Source: UBA11704 sp964491805
GTDB taxonomy: Bacteria > Patescibacteriota > Minisyncoccia > Phycocordibacterales > UBA5272
Direction of reading: 5' to 3'
Length of the DNA: 22,415 nt
NCBI GenBank assembly: GCA_964491805.1
Contig: CAZBGU010000014.1
Location: 1 to 22,415, forward strand
The notes beneath the pieces were generated by a model. The model had not been told where the DNA came from. It worked only from the letters and a program-made list of their open reading frames with translations, and did not search any database. This document shows positions 1 through 7,352 of this stretch, piece by piece (position 1 is the stretch's first letter; each line of letters begins with the position of its first letter). The translations under genes and the position numbers were made by a program.

Positions 1-21
1 GAATGGGTATTTATTATTTTG

Positions 22-104
22 TGCCCAGGGCGGGACTCGAACCCGCACGCTGTAATCAGCCGAGGATTTTAAGTCCTCTATGTCTACCATTCCATCACCC
101 GGGC
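22..104 (-). tRNA. tRNA-Leu (anticodon UAA)
   Basis: Type II tRNA read on minus. The 7-bp acceptor stem GCCCGGG / CCTGGGC has discriminator A at 22. The anticodon stem GAGGA/TCCTC encloses loop CTTAAAA, giving anticodon TAA. A long variable arm and a TTCGAGT T-loop follow. CCA is not encoded; the next bases are CAA. It lies 80 bases downstream of tRNA-Cys, probably in the same transcript. Confidence 0.96.
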
Positions 105-132
105 ATTAAAATGATTCTATTCGAACCCCGAC

Positions 133-183
133 ACAGATGACGAAGGTCATCTGTTCCCATATCTAAGTAACTTTCAGTTACTT
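133..183 (-). other. two hairpins in the tRNA-Cys to tRNA-Leu spacer
   Basis: Two perfect hairpins separate the tRNAs. At 133-154 arms ACAGATGAC / GTCATCTGT enclose GAAG. At 165-183 arms AAGTAACT / AGTTACTT enclose TTC, two bases from the tRNA-Cys 3' end. Neither has a T run on minus, so they are more likely processing or spacer structures than terminators. The first hairpin overlaps a repeat also seen near 9741. Confidence 0.6.
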
Positions 184-184
184 G

Positions 185-258
185 AGACGCGGGCGGGATT
201 CGAACCCGCGAATGACGGTTTTGCAAACCGCAGCGTTGAGCCACTTCGCCACCGCGTC
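185..258 (-). tRNA. tRNA-Cys (anticodon GCA)
   Basis: Read on minus. The acceptor stem GACGCGG / CCGCGTC has discriminator T, as expected for tRNA-Cys. The anticodon loop TTGCAAA gives GCA. The T-arm is CGGG-TTCGAAT-CCCG. CCA is not encoded; CAA follows the discriminator. It is the first gene after the minus promoter at 288-296. Confidence 0.96.
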
Positions 259-287
259 TTATTCCTTTCATTATGAAAAGTTTTTTT

Positions 288-296
288 ATTCTACCA
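288..296 (-). promoter_or_regulatory. extended -10 promoter for tRNA-Cys/tRNA-Leu
   Basis: On minus the sequence is TGGTAGAAT, an extended -10 identical to that of dnaG. The predicted start near 281 lies about 23 bases before mature tRNA-Cys. It is divergent from the tRNA-Lys promoter 40 bases away. Confidence 0.65.
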
Positions 297-334
297 TGTT
301 TTTTTGTAATACTCTAGAAAAAATATCAATATCG

Positions 335-343
335 TGGTATAGT
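335..343 (+). promoter_or_regulatory. extended -10 promoter for tRNA-Lys
   Basis: TGGTATAGT, an extended -10 with TATAGT at 338-343. The predicted start near 350 lies about 11 bases before the tRNA. Confidence 0.65.
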
Positions 344-360
344 ATTCCCGTGCATCACAC

Positions 361-433
361 GCCCCTATAGCTCAGCTGGTAGAGCATCGGACTCTTAATC
401 CGCAGGTCCTAGGTTCGAGCCCTAGTGGGGGCA
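361..433 (+). tRNA. tRNA-Lys (anticodon CUU)
   Basis: The acceptor stem GCCCCTA / TGGGGGC has discriminator A. The D-arm is GCTC-AGCTGGTA-GAGC, the anticodon loop CTCTTAA gives CTT, and the T-arm is CTAGG-TTCGAGC-CCTAG. The first anticodon-stem pair (T27/C43) is mismatched. CCA is not encoded. A strong terminator follows after five bases. Confidence 0.96.
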
Positions 434-438
434 CAACG

Positions 439-483
439 AAAATACACGAGGTTCTACCATTGGTAGAACCTCGTGTATTTTTA
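439..483 (+). terminator. rho-independent terminator of tRNA-Lys
   Basis: A perfect 20-bp inverted repeat (439-458 and 462-481, loop ATT) ends in a T run. The A-rich 5' arm means it could also work on minus. Confidence 0.85.
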
Positions 484-537
484 TATATCAAGTGCAAAAA
501 ATGCAAACTATGAAAAAATAGTTTTCTGATAGTTTTG

Positions 538-546
538 TGATACTAT
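538..546 (+). promoter_or_regulatory. extended -10 promoter for the 632 gene
   Basis: TGATACTAT at 538-546. The predicted start near 553 gives a leader of about 79 bases that contains the palindrome at 592-609. Confidence 0.5.
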
Positions 547-591
547 TACTCGCGAGCCGTTCGTTACCAGACCACCACCCGATCAACCTTT

Positions 592-609
592 GGACTACAT
601 ATGTAGTCC
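592..609 (+). promoter_or_regulatory. 18-bp perfect palindrome in the 632 leader
   Basis: GGACTACAT directly followed by its exact reverse complement ATGTAGTCC. It lies inside the predicted mRNA leader, 22 bases before the chosen ATG. It could be a protein-binding site or an mRNA hairpin. Confidence 0.5.
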
Positions 610-631
610 GCTCTTACAGGGGCACATCATC

Positions 632-1759
632 ATGTCCATCGCACATTTGGTACTCAAGGTAAGAACTCCTTTGTTCCTCGCCTTGATCAGCTTTTTCTAT
701 CTCTTCCCGTTTGTCGCGGTACATTCTGGAAAAGAACACATTGTCTTTCTCACAGCAGTTCTGTTCGCTTGTGCCTCGTTTGGGTACAGACTTGTCGTCA
801 CAACGGCAAACCCTGCAATCCTCACCTGGTTTGACACCGAGGTGTACGTAGACGGCACCCCGTACTACTTACAGCCCGGTGTGTATTACATGCCGACAAT
901 ACCATCGTTACACCTGCTGACAAATGGAAAAACATGCCCCGGCCTGTGGGCGAATCAGCACTTCACGAGAGAAGACGTCGAGCCAATACGCATTCGACAC
1001 GACAGTCGTCGAAGCGATATGGACTACAAGGGTGTGGTGCACATGACACCCTGGCAAGCATTCATGAGCAGGACATTTGGAGCACTCATGGACTTCTTCT
1101 CTTTGAGCAAGGTTCAGGAAGAACACCCGAGAACCTTCTTCCAGAAGTTATCACTTCGCTTGGTGGTCCTTGTGTGGATAGTTGCCTTTATATCTCCAAG
1201 CCGAGGCGACACCTGGTTCTGGGATAAGCAGCATGGGCAACAACACACAGAGACAAGTGAGCAACAAGGAGACACGGTAAGTGTCACCATTGAACTCGAC
1301 AAGCAGGAAGCGCCCGCATATCCAGGAAGAAGGCTCTTCATTCCTCAACCGGGAAAAGTGTGGCTGTATGAGATCATCGAAGGTAGAAAGTACTTCTACT
1401 ACCCGAGGGACGGAGGCAAAATACCAACAATGTATGTCGATGACTCGCGGTGCGTGGCAATTCCTGCAGGCAGGAAGGCTATCTTTCACGGCAGCTATGC
1501 GCCAACATTTGCACTCAGCATGAACAAAAAAATTACCTACACGGTAACAGGAGAAAGCATGCCACTCCACAAAAAAGTCGGGAGACTGTTGTTTGAGGGT
1601 GAATCTTTCAACTCACCTCTCTACATTGTGGAACGGCCGTGGGAAACCGCATACAACGAATGGAGCAGTGCAGTCGTCACTTCCAATGGCTTCCTCGTTG
1701 AGGCACAGCCACTGGAAAAACTGAGTCCACGGGTCTACGGCGGACTAGTCTGCTTCTAG
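632..1759 (+). CDS. hypothetical membrane protein, 375 aa
   Basis: Unrecognised. The ATG at 632 is chosen because the longer frame from a TTG at 590 would put the palindrome in coding sequence. A weak AGGGG lies about ten bases upstream. Hydrophobic segments at about residues 13-30, 37-56 and 174-189 suggest two membrane spans, a roughly 115-residue domain, a third span, then a polar C-terminal domain of about 185 residues with many Tyr, Pro and Gly and no visible catalytic motif. Topology is inferred. The gene is GC-richer than its neighbours and stands alone with its own promoter and terminator, as the other orphan cassettes of this window do. Function is unknown. Confidence 0.75.
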   Translation: MSIAHLVLKVRTPLFLALISFFYLFPFVAVHSGKEHIVFLTAVLFACASFGYRLVVTTANPAILTWFDTEVYVDGTPYYLQPGVYYMPTIPSLHLLTNGKTCPGLWANQHFTREDVEPIRIRHDSRRSDMDYKGVVHMTPWQAFMSRTFGALMDFFSLSKVQEEHPRTFFQKLSLRLVVLVWIVAFISPSRGDTWFWDKQHGQQHTETSEQQGDTVSVTIELDKQEAPAYPGRRLFIPQPGKVWLYEIIEGRKYFYYPRDGGKIPTMYVDDSRCVAIPAGRKAIFHGSYAPTFALSMNKKITYTVTGESMPLHKKVGRLLFEGESFNSPLYIVERPWETAYNEWSSAVVTSNGFLVEAQPLEKLSPRVYGGLVCF

Positions 1760-1788
1760 ACCTAAACTAGACTGCGGACACCAAGAGA

Positions 1789-1819
1789 ACCACGCACCAA
1801 GGTGCGTGGTCTTCGTTTT
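1789..1819 (+). terminator. terminator of the 632 gene
   Basis: The 10-bp stem ACCACGCACC / GGTGCGTGGT has an AA loop and is followed by CTTCGTTTT. Confidence 0.8.
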
Positions 1820-1833
1820 GATAAAACATGATC

Positions 1834-1839
1834 TATACT
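1834..1839 (+). promoter_or_regulatory. -10 box of dprA
   Basis: TATACT ends seven bases before the ATG at 1846, so transcription would start at or next to the start codon. No clear -35 is seen. Confidence 0.5.
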
Positions 1840-1845
1840 ATACAT

Positions 1846-2739
1846 ATGTCAGAATCTGCAATTATCCATCGAAAGAACTTTAAAGATCATCCTATTCTTT
1901 CAAGACTTTTAGAACTCCATAACCCACCTGAACAACTTTATATTCGAGGACGACTACCTGATGTGACAATTGACGAATACGGAAGATCGTCGCCTCGCAT
2001 TCTTACTATTGTCGGATCACGCAAGAACACAACCTATGGCAAACAAGCGCTCGAACTATTCATCTCATCTCTCAAAGGTGAAAAAGTTATCATACTGTCT
2101 GGACTTGCACTTGGTATTGATGGTCTCGCTCACAAGGCCGCACTAACAAACTCGATCAAAACTATCGCTATTCCAGGTAGTGGTCTTGATGAAAAAGTAC
2201 TTTACCCAAGTGGTCACCGAAATCTTGCAAAAGATATCATCTCATGTGATGGCGTGCTTATATCAGAACTAAAACCTGAAACTTCAGCCGCACCGTGGAC
2301 TTTCCCAATGCGTAACCGGATTATGGCTGCACTATCTGATGCTTTGCTTGTTATTGAAGCAGAAGAAAAGTCAGGCACTCTCATCACAGCAAGACTTGCC
2401 CTTGAACTTGGCCGCGATATTGGAGCAGTTCCTGGAGAGATATTTTCCCCAACTTCAGCAGGCACCAATATGCTTATTCATGAAGGTGCTTTCGCAGTTT
2501 CAACTAAAGCACATCTTTTTTCACTTCTTAATCTCTCCTACAATGAAGATGCAGATGAACCAACATCGTTTTTTGGTAACGAAAAAATTATCATGGATCT
2601 TCTCCGAGAACCACTCAACAAGGATACACTTTTAGAAAAATCTGGGTTGCCTTTTACAGACTTTCTCACCGCCTTCTCATCACTTGAAATCAACAACTGC
2701 ATACAAGAAACATTTGGCGAAGTACGAAGAATAGTGTAG
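1846..2739 (+). CDS. dprA: DNA processing protein DprA (Smf)
   Basis: A 297-aa protein. DprA binds incoming single-stranded DNA and loads RecA during natural transformation. The Rossmann-like core shows ILTIVGSRKNT, the LSGLALGIDGLAH motif, IPGSGLDEKVLYP, and the ALLVIEAEEKSGTLITA and GAVPG segments typical of the family. The last 60 or so residues fit the winged-helix C-terminal domain. A longer frame opens at an ATG at 1828, but the -10 TATACT lies within that extension, so the ATG at 1846 is preferred and the mRNA would be leaderless. The gene is followed by topA, a common bacterial order (dprA-topA). No other competence gene is in the window. Confidence 0.93.
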   Translation: MSESAIIHRKNFKDHPILSRLLELHNPPEQLYIRGRLPDVTIDEYGRSSPRILTIVGSRKNTTYGKQALELFISSLKGEKVIILSGLALGIDGLAHKAALTNSIKTIAIPGSGLDEKVLYPSGHRNLAKDIISCDGVLISELKPETSAAPWTFPMRNRIMAALSDALLVIEAEEKSGTLITARLALELGRDIGAVPGEIFSPTSAGTNMLIHEGAFAVSTKAHLFSLLNLSYNEDADEPTSFFGNEKIIMDLLREPLNKDTLLEKSGLPFTDFLTAFSSLEINNCIQETFGEVRRIV

Positions 2740-2781
2740 TGTACGTAACAATGAGCGGAACTGTCTGCTTGTATAACTGGG

Positions 2782-2787
2782 TATACT
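2782..2787 (+). promoter_or_regulatory. -10 box of topA
   Basis: TATACT with a TG two bases further upstream than the usual extended -10. It predicts a leader of about 60 bases with a small AGCAA/TTGCT hairpin just before the ATG and no Shine-Dalgarno. Confidence 0.4.
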
Positions 2788-2854
2788 GTACGTACAAATA
2801 ATGTATGCATATGGTAAGCTAGTAGCTACAAGCTAACAGCAAATTGCTGTCCAT

Positions 2855-5074
2855 ATGAAACTCCTTATTGTAGAAAGTCCTTCAAAGGCAAAAACAATTT
2901 CCAAGTATCTAGATGGCGCGTACGAGGTACGCGCTTCTGTTGGTCATGTCCGCGACCTTCCAAAAAGTAACAAAAAGGCAGTAGACATCGATGGAGGCTT
3001 CGTTCCACATTACGAAATCAGCCCCGGAAAAGAAAAAGTAATCGCAGATATCAAGGCGCTCGCAAAACGTTCCAATGAAGTTATTCTCGCAACTGACCCC
3101 GACCGTGAAGGAGAAGCGATCGCGTGGCACGTTAAGGATGCCTGTAAATTAGACGGTGCAAAGCGTGTCACTTTTCATGAGATCACAGAAGATGCAATCA
3201 AGGAGGCACTCAAGCACCCTCGTGAAATCGACATGAAAATGAAAGAGGCTCAAGAAGCGCGTCGTGTTCTCGACCGTCTCGTTGGATATGACCTCTCTGG
3301 TGTTATTTGGAAAAAAGTTCGCTACGGACTTTCTGCTGGACGCGTACAATCCCCTGCACTTCGAATCATCATGGAACGAGAGCGTGAGATTCGTGCTTTC
3401 ATCCCTGTTGTATACTTCGTAATAGCTGGAGAATTCAAAACCTTAGGCCGTATGAGCGAGAGCAAGACGTACACTCTTCTTCTTGAATGTGACAATCAAC
3501 CAAACAACAAGGAAGAAGCAGAAAGAATTGTCGCTGATGGCAGGAAAGGAAAATGGGAAGTACTCAGCGTCGAAAGTACAGAAGTCTCCAGGTCACCAAA
3601 GGCACCATTCACCACTTCCACTCTGCAGCAAGCTGCTTCATCACGACTTGGCTATGCACCATCACGTACTATGGGTATCGCTCAGAAGCTTTATGAAAAA
3701 GGTCTCATCACGTACATGCGTACCGACAGTACAACACTAAGTTCTCAAGCGGTTGCAGAGATAGCAATGGTGATCGAGAAGAAGTTCAACAAAGACATGG
3801 TGCAGATCCGTGAATACAAGACCAAATCAAAGAATGCGCAAGAAGCCCATGAAGCAATCCGTCCAACACACGCAAAGACAGAATTCGGTGGCACAACCGA
3901 CGATGAGAAGCGTCTCTATCGCCTCATATGGGAACGCACAGTTGCTAGTCAAATGAAAGATGCTAAGTTAAAGCGCAGCAAAGTAACAGCAAATATTCAT
4001 ACAAAATCTATTCCTAATTTTTCTGTAACAGGATCAGTTCTTCTCTTCCCCGGATGGCTTTCGGTTGATCAAGATGCTCGCGGTGACGATGTTATTTTGC
4101 CTAACCTCACACAAGGTGATGAGCTCACACTTTCAACATTACAATCAATTCAAAAAGAAACAGAACCACCACATCGCTACACAGAAGCCGGTCTTATTAA
4201 GGAACTTGAGAAGCGCGGTATCGGACGACCTTCTACTTATGCGTCGATTCTTTCTACTATTGAAGCTCGTGGGTATGTAGAAAAAGTTAACAAAGCACTT
4301 CATCCAACTGACACCGGCGAAGTTGTTATTTCATTCCTTGAAGATAACTTTTCTCAATACATCAGTGACACATTTACTGCAGAAATGGAAGACAAGCTTG
4401 ATCTCATTTCAGAAGGAAAAGCAACATACCTAAAAACATTGAAAGATTTTTACGGGCCATTCATAAAAGACGTAAAGTCAAAAGACTCACTCGAGAAAGC
4501 AACAAGTATGGGTGACGCACCAGAAGGAATGCAGTGCCCACTCTGTGATGCGAATATGGTTGTGAAGCTTGCGAAGAATGGCAAGTTCTATTCATGTATT
4601 CGTTACCCAGAATGTGTTGGCGCACGTAAGATAGACGGCAGCATCATGGAAGGACCAAAGAAGCTCGGCAAGAAATGTCCGAAGTGTGAGAAAGGTGAAC
4701 TCATGGAGCGAGATGGGCGCTACGGTAAATTTATTGCGTGTGATACTTATCCAAAGTGTAAATATATTGAACAGGATGAAGAGATGCGTAAAGCAAATTC
4801 CACAGGAGTCCATTGTAATAAATGTAGTGATGGATATATGGAAGAACGTAGAGGTCGTTTTGGTCTTTTTTACTCATGTTCCAACTATCCAGACTGCAAA
4901 CATATTGTTAAAACACGCCCAACAGGCAATAGATGCTCATATATAAAAGCCGACGGCACGAAGTGTAATGAACTGATGATGGAAGGGACAAAGACGATTC
5001 CAGAACGATGTAGTGATAAATTATGTCCAATGCACAACCCTCACAAGCTAGATAAAAGCACTCTTAAAAAATAA
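2855..5074 (+). CDS. topA: DNA topoisomerase I (type IA)
   Basis: A 739-aa protein that relaxes negative supercoils by transient single-strand cleavage. The TOPRIM domain starts at residue 1 (IVESPSKAKTI, catalytic-type Glu7) and holds the acidic DPDREGEAIAWH motif. The active-site Tyr is Tyr287 in GLITYMRTDST. The core ends in the LIKELEKRGIGRPSTYASI motif. Three CxxC zinc-finger modules follow (CPLC..., CPKC..., CNKC..., each with a second Cys pair), then a Cys-rich tail ending in LCPMHNPHKL. Length and domain order are normal for bacterial TopA. The ATG has no Shine-Dalgarno. A degraded duplicate of the last codons lies 220 bases downstream. Confidence 0.97.
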   Translation: MKLLIVESPSKAKTISKYLDGAYEVRASVGHVRDLPKSNKKAVDIDGGFVPHYEISPGKEKVIADIKALAKRSNEVILATDPDREGEAIAWHVKDACKLDGAKRVTFHEITEDAIKEALKHPREIDMKMKEAQEARRVLDRLVGYDLSGVIWKKVRYGLSAGRVQSPALRIIMEREREIRAFIPVVYFVIAGEFKTLGRMSESKTYTLLLECDNQPNNKEEAERIVADGRKGKWEVLSVESTEVSRSPKAPFTTSTLQQAASSRLGYAPSRTMGIAQKLYEKGLITYMRTDSTTLSSQAVAEIAMVIEKKFNKDMVQIREYKTKSKNAQEAHEAIRPTHAKTEFGGTTDDEKRLYRLIWERTVASQMKDAKLKRSKVTANIHTKSIPNFSVTGSVLLFPGWLSVDQDARGDDVILPNLTQGDELTLSTLQSIQKETEPPHRYTEAGLIKELEKRGIGRPSTYASILSTIEARGYVEKVNKALHPTDTGEVVISFLEDNFSQYISDTFTAEMEDKLDLISEGKATYLKTLKDFYGPFIKDVKSKDSLEKATSMGDAPEGMQCPLCDANMVVKLAKNGKFYSCIRYPECVGARKIDGSIMEGPKKLGKKCPKCEKGELMERDGRYGKFIACDTYPKCKYIEQDEEMRKANSTGVHCNKCSDGYMEERRGRFGLFYSCSNYPDCKHIVKTRPTGNRCSYIKADGTKCNELMMEGTKTIPERCSDKLCPMHNPHKLDKSTLKK

Positions 5075-5087
5075 CCTGTTCTGGAAA

Positions 5088-5109
5088 ACAGACAAACTGC
5101 TTTGTCTGT
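5088..5109 (+). terminator. possible topA terminator hairpin
   Basis: A 9-bp stem ACAGACAAA / TTTGTCTGT with loop CTGC starts 14 bases after the topA stop. The T tract is interrupted (GTTCGTCTTTG), so strength is uncertain. A second perfect palindrome, TTTTTCTTG/CAAGAAAAA, lies at 5137-5154. Confidence 0.5.
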
Positions 5110-5207
5110 GTTCGTCTTTGTCTGGCGGAGTTATGTTTTTTCTTGCAAGAAAAACAAATGAGCCAGGGTTGCAGAAATTTCAAGTGACGACGAGAAATTA
5201 CCCGTGA

Positions 5208-5279
5208 CCAAAAACAATTCCAGAACGATGTAGCGACAAAACTTGTCCGAACCACAGTCCGCACAAGTTAGGTAAGTAA
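5208..5279 (+). pseudogene. duplicated remnant of the topA 3' end
   Basis: At a constant offset of 220 bases this stretch aligns without gaps to topA 4988-5059. Over 4991-5050 versus 5211-5270, 46 of 60 bases match. In frame it reads KTIPERCSDKTCPNHSPHKL then GK and a stop, against KTIPERCSDKLCPMHNPHKL in topA. A TGA sits immediately upstream in frame (5205-5207) and there is no start, so it is not a gene. It looks like a leftover of a second, diverged topA tail after duplication or recombination. The DNA before it (5110-5204) has no visible match to topA. Confidence 0.85.
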
Positions 5280-5324
5280 ACTATCTTCACATGCTGGCTC
5301 CGTTCTGAAACTGGAGGAATAACA

Positions 5325-5333
5325 TGCTACACT
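5325..5333 (+). promoter_or_regulatory. extended -10 promoter for the 5344 gene
   Basis: TGCTACACT, ten bases before the ATG. The predicted leader is about four bases. A GGAGG at 5313-5317 lies upstream of this box, so it would not be in the mRNA. Confidence 0.45.
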
Positions 5334-5343
5334 AACGACGGAC

Positions 5344-5634
5344 ATGGCGAAGGACGCCAAATTGCCAAACAGAAAGGATACCGACGTGCGACAACCAAAT
5401 GGACATGAAATCACTTTCAGATGGTGGAGGAACAGTCTAGGACGACTGACGTTCATGACACTCCACGTCTCAAGTGAGATGGCAGAGCAGTTTGTCTTGG
5501 AAACAAAGAAGCGTGGGTGGGTGTCGACACCCACCAAAACCCTTCACAAGGCATTTGTCTCTACAGATCAATTTATCGAAATATGCGATGCGATTGCGGA
5601 TGGGACCGGCACGAAGATGTCTCTATCGTGGTGA
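5344..5634 (+). CDS. hypothetical protein, 96 aa
   Basis: Unrecognised soluble protein rich in charged and aromatic residues, with segments EITFRWWRNSLGRLTF and RGWVSTPTKTLHKAFV. There is no signal peptide, membrane span or Cys pair. The start is supported by the extended -10 just upstream. The gene stands alone between the topA remnant and relA, with its own hairpin terminator. Base composition is richer in GC than relA. The frame and the terminator position support a real gene; function is unknown. Confidence 0.65.
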   Translation: MAKDAKLPNRKDTDVRQPNGHEITFRWWRNSLGRLTFMTLHVSSEMAEQFVLETKKRGWVSTPTKTLHKAFVSTDQFIEICDAIADGTGTKMSLSW

Positions 5635-5659
5635 TTCGCATACGTGGCACCTTCAGATG

Positions 5660-5705
5660 AAAAAGAGCGTTGACGCACGACACGTCTTACGCTCTTTTTG
5701 TTTTT
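5660..5705 (+). terminator. terminator of the 5344 gene
   Basis: The 11-bp stem AAAAAGAGCGT / ACGCTCTTTTT (5660-5670, 5689-5699) has an inner GACG/CGTC stem and is followed by GTTTTT. Confidence 0.85.
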
Positions 5706-5751
5706 ACACTAATAACAAACGTCACAGCACTAGTAACCATTAACTATTTTG

Positions 5752-5760
5752 TGGTATTGT
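5752..5760 (+). promoter_or_regulatory. extended -10 promoter of relA/spoT
   Basis: TGGTATTGT, with the hexamer at 5755-5760. The ATG begins at 5767, seven bases after the box, predicting a leaderless mRNA. Confidence 0.65.
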
Positions 5761-5766
5761 AGATAT

Positions 5767-7257
5767 ATGACAGCCTCTGCGGTACGCTATACACCGAATG
5801 ATCCAGATCGTATTTTTGCACTTCTACCTGACTTAGGAGAAGATGGCAAGAACCTCATCAAAAAAGCATGTGCATTTGCAGAAAACGCACATGAGGGTCA
5901 GCTTAGAAAATCAGGAGAACCATACTACAACCATGTTTTTGCGACAGGTATAAATCTTGCAACTCTTAAGATGGATGCAGACACTATTGCGGCTGGCATA
6001 ATGCATGACGTACTCGAAGACACGATAGTAACCAATGAACAAATGACCGAGGAGTTCGGAGAACACATTACAAAACTTGTCGAGGGTGTAACCAAACTTG
6101 GAAAGCTTCGATACTCCGGCGCGGAGCGACATGTCGAATCTCTACGAAAATTTTTCATCGCAATGGCAGATGATATTCGCGTTGTGGTTATAAAACTGTG
6201 CGACCGTCTTCATAACATCCAAACACTTCAACATGTATCCCCTGAAAAACAGAAGCGTATTGCACTCGAAACACTCGAGATTCATGCACGACTTGCTGAC
6301 AGACTTGGTATGGGTCGTCTCAAAGCCCAACTCGAGGATGCAGCATTTCCGTATGTTTACCCAAGCGAGTACAAAGAGACGGTCAAAATTTTCGAAACAA
6401 TGCGTCCTATTTCTGATGAGCAGTTAGAAAAAGTTGTTAACACTCTCAAAGAGGAGCTGTCGGTCTTCGATGTAGAAATCGAACGTATTGATCATCGCGT
6501 CAAGCATCTCTACTCTTTGTACCAAAAACTAAAACGTTACAAAATGGATGAATCAAAAGTACACGATGTCGTTGCTCTTAGAATTATCGTACCCACAGTA
6601 TCTGACTGTTACCAAGCTCTCGGTGTGATTCATGGTCTATACAGACCATTCCCTGGCCGCTTTAAAGATTACATAGCTGTACCAAAGCCAAACGGTTATA
6701 GATCCCTTCACACAACTATTTTTTCTGGTGACGGTAATACGCTTGAGATCCAAATCCGCACGCAAGATATGCACAAAGAGGCTGAGTACGGTATTGCAAG
6801 TCATCTTTCATATAAAGAACTTGGGAAAGGGAGAAGTAAGGAGGAAATTATTAAAAAAACAGGATGGACAAAAGATCTTCTTGAGTGGCAAAAAGATGTT
6901 AACCAGCACAAGGATTTTATAAAGAATCTTAAAGAAGATTTTTTCGAGCACCGAGTGTTTATTCTTACCCCAAAAGGTGATGTGATTGACTTGCCTGACG
7001 GGTCAACACCAATTGATTTTGCGTATGCAGTTCATTCTGACATCGGTGATCATACAGCTGGATCAAAAATTAATGGCAAACTTATGCCTCTTGATACAAA
7101 ACTTAACAATCGAGATGTTGTCGAGATTGACGTGAAAGAGTCTGCGACCCCTAAGCGAAAATGGATAGACATGGCAAAGACAACTCTTGCAAAGAGGAAA
7201 ATACGTGCCTACATAAAGGAACATGGAACTGCTCTTGATAAATTGTTGACACGTTAA
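5767..7257 (+). CDS. RelA/SpoT-type (p)ppGpp synthetase/hydrolase
   Basis: A 496-aa protein of the stringent response. The N-terminal HD hydrolase domain has His56, His80-Asp81, Glu84-Asp85 and the DRLHNIQTL segment (Asp146, Asn150), so hydrolysis looks intact. The synthetase domain, about 240-345, has KHLYSLYQKL, RFKDYIAVPKPNGYRSLHT and LEIQIRTQDMHKEAEYGIA. A TGS domain spans about 396-456. The protein ends about 40 residues later, without the zinc-finger and ACT domains of full-length Rel (usually over 700 aa). It may therefore sense ribosomes differently. The longer frame from 5749 is rejected because it runs through the -10 box. Whether it is called Rel or SpoT cannot be decided from sequence alone. 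Confidence 0.94.
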   Translation: MTASAVRYTPNDPDRIFALLPDLGEDGKNLIKKACAFAENAHEGQLRKSGEPYYNHVFATGINLATLKMDADTIAAGIMHDVLEDTIVTNEQMTEEFGEHITKLVEGVTKLGKLRYSGAERHVESLRKFFIAMADDIRVVVIKLCDRLHNIQTLQHVSPEKQKRIALETLEIHARLADRLGMGRLKAQLEDAAFPYVYPSEYKETVKIFETMRPISDEQLEKVVNTLKEELSVFDVEIERIDHRVKHLYSLYQKLKRYKMDESKVHDVVALRIIVPTVSDCYQALGVIHGLYRPFPGRFKDYIAVPKPNGYRSLHTTIFSGDGNTLEIQIRTQDMHKEAEYGIASHLSYKELGKGRSKEEIIKKTGWTKDLLEWQKDVNQHKDFIKNLKEDFFEHRVFILTPKGDVIDLPDGSTPIDFAYAVHSDIGDHTAGSKINGKLMPLDTKLNNRDVVEIDVKESATPKRKWIDMAKTTLAKRKIRAYIKEHGTALDKLLTR

Positions 7258-7274
7258 AATAATACTTGTAGAAT
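7246..7274 (+). promoter_or_regulatory. strong sigma70-type promoter for the 7353 gene
   Basis: TTGACA (7246-7251), exactly 17 bases, TAGAAT (7269-7274). The -35 overlaps the last codons of relA. The predicted start near 7281 gives a leader of about 72 bases. That leader holds a hairpin CTGGTGTC / GATACCAG at 7297-7324 (one G-T pair). Confidence 0.7.
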
Positions 7275-7352
7275 CGAATATGATTGACCTTTCGAACTGG
7301 TGTCTAGTTGTTACTTGATACCAGCATCATCAACGATCACGAGGAAACCAGA

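Noticed and set aside
182..370. A 62-codon frame near the tRNA genes
   Set aside because: It covers tRNA-Cys in antisense and both tRNA promoters.
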